This document shows, in pieces, positions 58,981 to 64,000 of a stretch of 64,000 nucleotides of DNA. This DNA is from Platynereis dumerilii. Its lineage: Eukaryota > Annelida > Polychaeta > Phyllodocida > Nereididae. The notes under the pieces were generated by a model that worked only from the letters and a program-made list of their open reading frames with translations, ran no database searches and had not been told where the DNA came from. The translations under genes were made by a program, and so were the position numbers. The stretch covers positions 2,852,001 to 2,916,000 of the forward strand of contig JAPTHN010000042.1 of the NCBI GenBank assembly GCA_026936325.1, in the 5' to 3' direction. Positions within the stretch are counted from its first letter, which is position 1; the number at the start of each line of letters is the position of its first letter.

Positions 58981-60731
58981 TACCGGTGTGGTAGTTGAGA
59001 GTGTCCCAGTACAGAGTGTCCTTTGGACACATTTTCCCAGGAAAGACTGTCCTCTGGACACAATTTCCTGGAAATGAGTGTCCCTGGACAGTTTTTCCTG
59101 GGAAATTTTGTCCAATGGACATTGGTTCCTTAGTTATGGTTGTCCGTCTTAGGGATTAATGTCCCATGGAAAAAAGAAAATAATTTCTATGTCCTGGTTT
59201 CAAATGTCCCACCAAAATGTCCAGGATAACATATCCTAGGTATGGGAGTCCTGGACATTATATCCTAGGTTAAGCAGTCCTGGACATTATATACCAGTAA
59301 TAATTGTGCAATGAAGGACAAATATTCCTGGTGTTTGTAGTCCTGGACACTTTATCCTGGTTCTGGATATAACAAAAATGTCCTTTGCTGGACAAATATT
59401 CCTAGTTTTGCTGGTCCTGGCCACAATATCCTAGCTATGGATGTCCAGGACGCTATATCCTGGTAACACAGGTCCTTCATAGGACCAATATTTCCTGGTT
59501 TTGCATGTCCCGGACATTACTTTCCAGTTTTACAAGTCCTGAGCAAACTATCCTAGTAAAATCAGTCATTTACAGAACCTTTTTTCCGATAACTGGTAGG
59601 CCTTGACAATGGCCAGTGGACATTTGTTCCTTAGTTATCATTGTCCACTTTAGGGATTAATGTCCCTCGCTTGCCAGTCATTAATCACCAGCAAGGCCCT
59701 CCAAAAAAAAGGCATTGTATGATTATCGAAAAGTTGATGTCCCTACCATAGGGTGGAGCCATCCATATCCAGCTAGTTATTCGAAGTGATAAGTATTTTT
59801 GAATTCATCGCCACATTTCAACTTTATGAATATCTCACAAATAAATACAACATATTCATACCTTGTAATTATCAAGGCATGCTCTCCTTATGTTTATTTT
59901 CACATTCAGTGACAACCCTTCAGGGTATGTCTTTGTAGACAGATATTGTCTGACATGGAGAAGATCCATCGTATGCCAAGTCAATAATGACTGGAACTGA
60001 GACTCGGACTGAAATCCAAGATTAGCAACCCAAATATTCATTGTAGCATGACCATAATCATTTACATATCAATTACATAAAAACAGTCGGAGGCAGGACT
60101 TGAACCTGCAATGTTCTGAATTGAAGTCTGATCACTAGACCACTATGCTATGGGGGAAGGCTGCCCAAGTTGGTGATCCCAAGCTTGGTCTTTTGATTAC
60201 AGTACATCAGTTCTATTAATAGCTACGGTCATAAATACAGGGTGGACAGTTTTGAATGTCCTAGGTAGAAATGTCCAGGACAAATAGAACTAGTATAAAT
60301 GGTCCTGGACCATTTATACTAGTATAATATGTCCCAGACAAATAGACCTAGGATAAGATGTCTGGGACAAATGGACCTGGGATGATCTGTCCTGGACAAA
60401 TGGAACCAGGATAAAATGTCCTGGATGAATACATCCAGGATCAGATGACCGGGACAGCTAGATCTAGGATCAGATGACCTGGGCAACGAATACTAGTTTA
60501 TAATGTCCACCTGGACATCTGACACCAGGTATAAATGTCCTGGACAATTGAATCCAGGTTCAAATGTCCTGGACAATCATTACTGGTCCATGCAAAAAAA
60601 TGTCCAGGACATTTGAACCCAGAGAGGACATTATAAACCAAGGAATGTATGTCCACTGGACACTCATTCCTCAGTTTAAAGTGTCCCAGGACACTGGTTA
60701 CTGGAGGACAATTATTCCTTTCACACCGGTA
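58981..60731. mobile_element. Iteron-built fold-back element (TU-like)
   Basis: 1.75 kb with ends TACCGGTGTG and its inverse CACACCGGTA. Both arms (about 58990-59660 and 60240-60720) consist of imperfect units of roughly 28-32 bp centred on TGTCC(A/T)GGACA, itself a palindrome, alternating with CCTGG/CCAGG/CCTAGG and ATATCC/GGATAA words. The arms are inverted relative to each other; the centre (59690-60235) is not iteron-like. Long inverted arms made of short tandem units recall sea-urchin TU and Drosophila FB/Galileo elements (established families; membership is inference). No transposase is present. Confidence 0.75.
60088..60158 (-). repeat. tRNA-like relic in the fold-back element centre
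   Basis: On the minus strand, TAGCATAGTGGTCTAGTGATC matches box A and GGTTCAAGTCC box B. The T arm pairs perfectly (GCAGG/CCTGC), but the anticodon and acceptor stems do not pair. It is therefore a tRNA pseudogene or SINE head, not a working tRNA. Confidence 0.6.
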
Positions 60732-62176
60732 TGAATATGGTGCACTGCATCAGGACAGTATTTGGGCTTCCTGACTCCGTAAACCCAAACCTCCTCCAAA
60801 GAAAAGCCCTGGCACTGCTTTTTTATAGCTTCTGTAGCACAGTAAATGCATTACATGTGAGCCGAAAAAATTTTCCAAGGTTGACAGAGCTAAATTGTAA
60901 AAAATCAGAAAAAAGCTATGCAAAAATTTGAACTCTTTTTCTGAGTCCAATTTTTACCAAAAGTGAACCAAACTTGCATAATACTCTTCTCTTGGCTCTT
61001 GTTACTGAAAATCCAATTTGGTTTTTGCATTGGAAATCCTAAACTTTTTCAGCAAACACTGTTTTGGTTACAACATCAATGCACAAGTTGAGGTGGGTCA
61101 CCCTGTAATAGCAGACAAGATGAGTATCTTTTATTTTACAAATTTGAATTTTAAATCCACAACTGACTCTACGTAGAGTAAGAGTTAATTTGCATTTGTG
61201 AAGGGAATCCTGAATGTAGCAGATTTATAGAAAATAAATGTTCAGTATTTTCTCTTGATGAGGGACCTTGAGATTTTATTCCGATGTCCAAACCAGCAGT
61301 TTCATCTTACAATTAAAATAATGAGATTGGTCTCATGATAGCTCCAGTTACAAAGTTTCCCTGCAGTACAGGAAATGTTCATTGACCTGATAACAAGGGA
61401 TGATTTCAATGTGTAGGGACATGGTGATTGAAATGAAGAAGTAAGGCATACACAAGAGACTTTGATAACTGTTACCTTATTTTATGAAAAAGGCAACTAA
61501 ATTTCAATAGCATTAACTGTGAGGGTCAGCAATAGGGGAGAGTGGGGCCAGTTGAACCGGCAGGCCAGTTGAACCACCCTTGATTTTTCACCGGGTGGAG
61601 CAGGTATGGAAATATACATACAACCTTGTGTTAGGCCTTATTGGCTCCGCCCCTGGGCAAAGCCTATGTAACGAGTCAGGTCCACATTCCTCTGTAACGC
61701 TGTGCACAACTTCCTGACAAAATTCAAGATCGTATAAAGTTGTCCTTTGGTACCATGTTTTCTAATCACCAAATGACTGCTCTTTTCTATTTTGGCTTCA
61801 GTTTGTGCATTCTTTATTCACAAAATAAAGAAATACCCACGAGATGTGTACACCCCCTTCTTCTCCATTGTGCACATTTAAGAGACATGATGCAGCTGCT
61901 GCAGGGCCAGATGCACACTCAGGATTTAAGAAAGGGGTGGGGGGTTGGATGGGGCAAATGAGAGGTTTTATAAACTCCTGTTGGTACTATTTCTTTTTGC
62001 CAAGTGTAGTAGCATGGCATACAGATGCAGAATATGGTATATAACAATTAATGTTCTTAATTGCTTTATGTATTCTTGTGTTCGTTAACTCCTGTGGCTG
62101 GAACCTGTGAATATAATAATATTTTGTGATTTTGTATTTTTTATGACAATTATATCAAATATGATATTTGCCGTCA

Positions 62177-62177
<1 letters not shown>

Positions 62178-62212
<35 letters not shown>

Positions 62213-62222
62213 TATATATAAT
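62178..62222. repeat. A-run followed by TA repeat
   Basis: About 31 A followed by TATATATATATA. It follows AATAAAA and might mark a retrocopied 3' end inside the TIR element. Confidence 0.8.
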
Positions 62223-62379
62223 TATTTGTGTACAGTCACTGTACACATGACATTAATTAGCTGTCATTGTTATTTGAAACGATGCTAGAATTTCACACTT
62301 CACATATTATTTAACATAAACATAGTCCATTTCTCAATCAACTTGCCATTTACAATGCCACAATAACATGTATACAAGA

Positions 62380-62399
62380 TAGATAGATAGATAGATAGC

Positions 62400-62451
<52 letters not shown>

Positions 62452-62489
62452 AAGATAGATAGATAGATAGATAGACGGATAGATAGATG

Positions 62490-62523
<34 letters not shown>
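62380..62523. repeat. ATAG microsatellite
   Basis: About 35 ATAG units with a few interruptions (CTAG, AAAG, ACGG, ATGG). Confidence 0.95.
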
Positions 62524-62524
<1 letters not shown>

Positions 62525-62670
62525 GAAAGTGCTATTAGTCCTTAACCCAATAAGACAATTCAGTTATACTCTTTTGTCTGTTGACATAAATTATGTACCC
62601 TTTTAAAAGTTGGGTGGATAAATAACTAATTGTTTTAAATCTTAATACTAGTATTTAGCAAATTGCTGCA

Positions 62671-62736
62671 GTTATTTTAGTCTAATCTATTTGAGAAGAA
62701 GTTGTTATTTTAGTCTAATCTATTTGAGAAGAAGTT
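62671..62736. repeat. Perfect 33-bp tandem duplication
   Basis: The unit starting GTTATTTTAGTCTAATCTAT at 62671 is repeated exactly at 62704, so the duplication is recent. Confidence 0.9.
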
Positions 62737-64000
62737 GTTGCACTTTTGAACGCAATGAGAAATGGCATGAATTAAAAGGTGTGGGACTTACAAATGGGCC
62801 TCCAACTAAAAGTGGGGTCAGACAGAATGATAAAAAGTTCTGCTGGCAAATTTTAATATGTAAGAGGATTAGGAAGCAACTTTGGACAACTTATAGTCTA
62901 TATATTATGATATAATTTATAGACAAGGTTTCTGAAGTAGATTTTGTAATTAGATGCTCTAAATATTACATCGGAGGATCATGAAAATTTAGCGAAGTGC
63001 CAGACCATGTCTGTTTTCTCGTTTATACACATTGGTTTTATCGCAAGCACACCTGACATCATCTGACTGATTGCCAAAAAGAAGTAGCTTACGGGTTGGC
63101 GGAGCCGTGTGCTCTCTGAGCGCCCGCTCTAGTTAGGCTAATGTTTTCCATGTAGTTCTTTAGGCTCTGAGACACATGGTAATGAAACTATCACACTTTT
63201 TTCGTTTTTAGTATGAAAAACTGAGTTTATCACATTGAGATTGGAGCTTTCATAGCATTTAAAATATCTGGTCTGCAGGGATGTCATATCATCATAAGAT
63301 AATGGGTTATGTGTAGATGGAAACCCACCTCCTTAAAATTGTTACCTACAAAAAGGGTGCAGCCAGGCTATATATAGATTCGTGGAGGTCCAGGCGAGGC
63401 CAGTTGAACCGGGGGAGTTTATGGCAATTTATTAATTATTATTTTTTAATCAAATTTTTAACAAAATACACTTACAATGAGAGGTACTATTCAGTAAAAC
63501 AGCTTTTTTTAATAGGCCCATTACAATGGATTAAAATAAATAAATAAATTTATTATTAATGTTTAACCGTCGACTGGTTCAACTGGCCCCAGGCTATTCT
63601 TTGAACAGAAAGAAACGTGTCAGACATGTAAAATTTAGCCAAAACATGCTATGGTCCTGGCTGAACTTGTTAGCAAAAATAAAGGACCGCAGCCCCACAC
63701 TTCAGTCATCATCCTTCCAATAGTTCAATCGGACCCAATGGATTTTTTTTCTTTTTTGGAGGCTCATCTGTCGGCCGTAGTAAGATATACGCCAAAACCT
63801 AAAGTTGGGATGTTTAGACAACTTTTCAAACTAACTTTTCCATCTTTGTTCTTCTTGAAAGCTGTAAAGGTACGCACACAGGAGAGCAATTTCAAAAATT
63901 TGGTTCAACTGGCCCCGCTCTCCCCTATACTTGTTGACATTTGGGGAATTGCATAACTCAGATCCTATTTTTGATCATGAACTTAGATTGTGAAAAAAAT

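Larger units (their letters stand above)
58072..61105. mobile_element. 3.0 kb TIR element with TA duplication
   Basis: Perfect 27-bp terminal inverted repeats start CAGGGTGACCCACCTCAACT. TA lies on both sides (58070-58071, 61106-61107), and the flanks join up in block L near 3850. The CAGGGTG terminus and TA target fit the Tc1/mariner superfamily. No transposase is recognisable; the open frame at 58687-58902 has no known domain. A fold-back element at 58981-60731 takes up more than half of it. Confidence 0.85.
53770..61534. repeat. Low-copy repeat block R, partner of block L
   Basis: Second copy of 490-4640, enlarged by the dispersed element at 54346, a pogo-like MITE at 55451, SINE sequence at 56513-57185 and the 3.0 kb TIR element at 58072. 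The homology probably continues after the TIR element that begins at 61535. No coding signal was found. Confidence 0.7.
61535..63925. mobile_element. 2.4 kb TIR element, GGGGAGAGTGGGG family
   Basis: Ends GGGGAGAGTGGGGCCAGTTG and the inverse of GGGGAGAGCGGGGCCAGTTG, with TA on both sides (61533-61534, 63926-63927). Further GGCCAGTTGAACC motifs occur near 61560 and 63395, and the inverse near 63575. Internal tracts include a poly-A/TA run and an ATAG microsatellite. No transposase is recognised; frames at 61740-61961 and 62691-62915 carry no known domain. The block L empty site is near 4632. Confidence 0.8.

Noticed and set aside
60088-60158. Functional tRNA gene on the minus strand
   Set aside because: Box A, box B and the T arm are good, but the acceptor and anticodon stems do not pair. 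A pseudogene or SINE head is more likely.
54912-62523. CRISPR-like arrays
   Set aside because: The repeats are simple tetranucleotide microsatellites or iterons without spacers of uniform length, in a eukaryotic context.

Overview
The window looks like a gene-poor stretch of a metazoan nuclear genome. It is AT-rich, full of tetranucleotide and pentanucleotide microsatellites, miniature inverted-repeat elements (MITEs), non-LTR retrotransposon remains and a Ty3/gypsy-type LTR element. I see no convincing host protein-coding gene, rRNA or functional tRNA. The mix (iteron-bearing fold-back element resembling sea-urchin TU elements, tRNA-headed SINEs, TA-flanked MITEs, jockey-group LINEs) fits a marine invertebrate. 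An echinoderm is my best guess, but this is inference only.

Layout. 0.5-4.6 kb is a diverged low-copy block whose direct-orientation partner lies at 53.8-61.5 kb and beyond; each copy carries its own transposon insertions and the partner serves as the empty site. 5.4-7.2 kb is a decayed LINE reverse transcriptase carrying a hAT-like MITE. 8.1-29.0 kb is a tandem array of four units of roughly 3.0-3.5 kb, with alternating inverted arms and mosaic identity. Its fourth unit is split by a very young 9.0 kb env-bearing LTR element at 18961-27959. 30.2-35.9 kb is a second tandem duplication, with a TCTTC microsatellite in each unit and a SINE and two MITEs only in the second. 36.5-38.2 kb and 47.2-48.1 kb are diverged copies of one sequence. 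39.5-42.6 kb is a 5'-truncated LINE with a nearly whole RT frame and a CTTGAAA tail. 42.6-53.8 kb is mostly AT-rich sequence with palindromes, an inverted repeat pair and an inverted third copy of the 30-36 kb unit. 58.1-61.1 kb is a 3.0 kb TIR element with TA duplications that contains a 1.75 kb fold-back element built from TGTCC(W)GGACA iterons. 61.5-63.9 kb is a 2.4 kb TIR element of the same style as the one at 2.0-3.4 kb.

The DNA here is mainly a record of duplication and transposition. Because most blocks exist in two or more copies, many insertions can be called against an empty site in the same window. The most striking items are the young LTR element with a long envelope-like frame (family resembling insect errantivirus or baculovirus F), the mosaic tandem array it landed in, and the iteron fold-back element nested in a larger TIR element.
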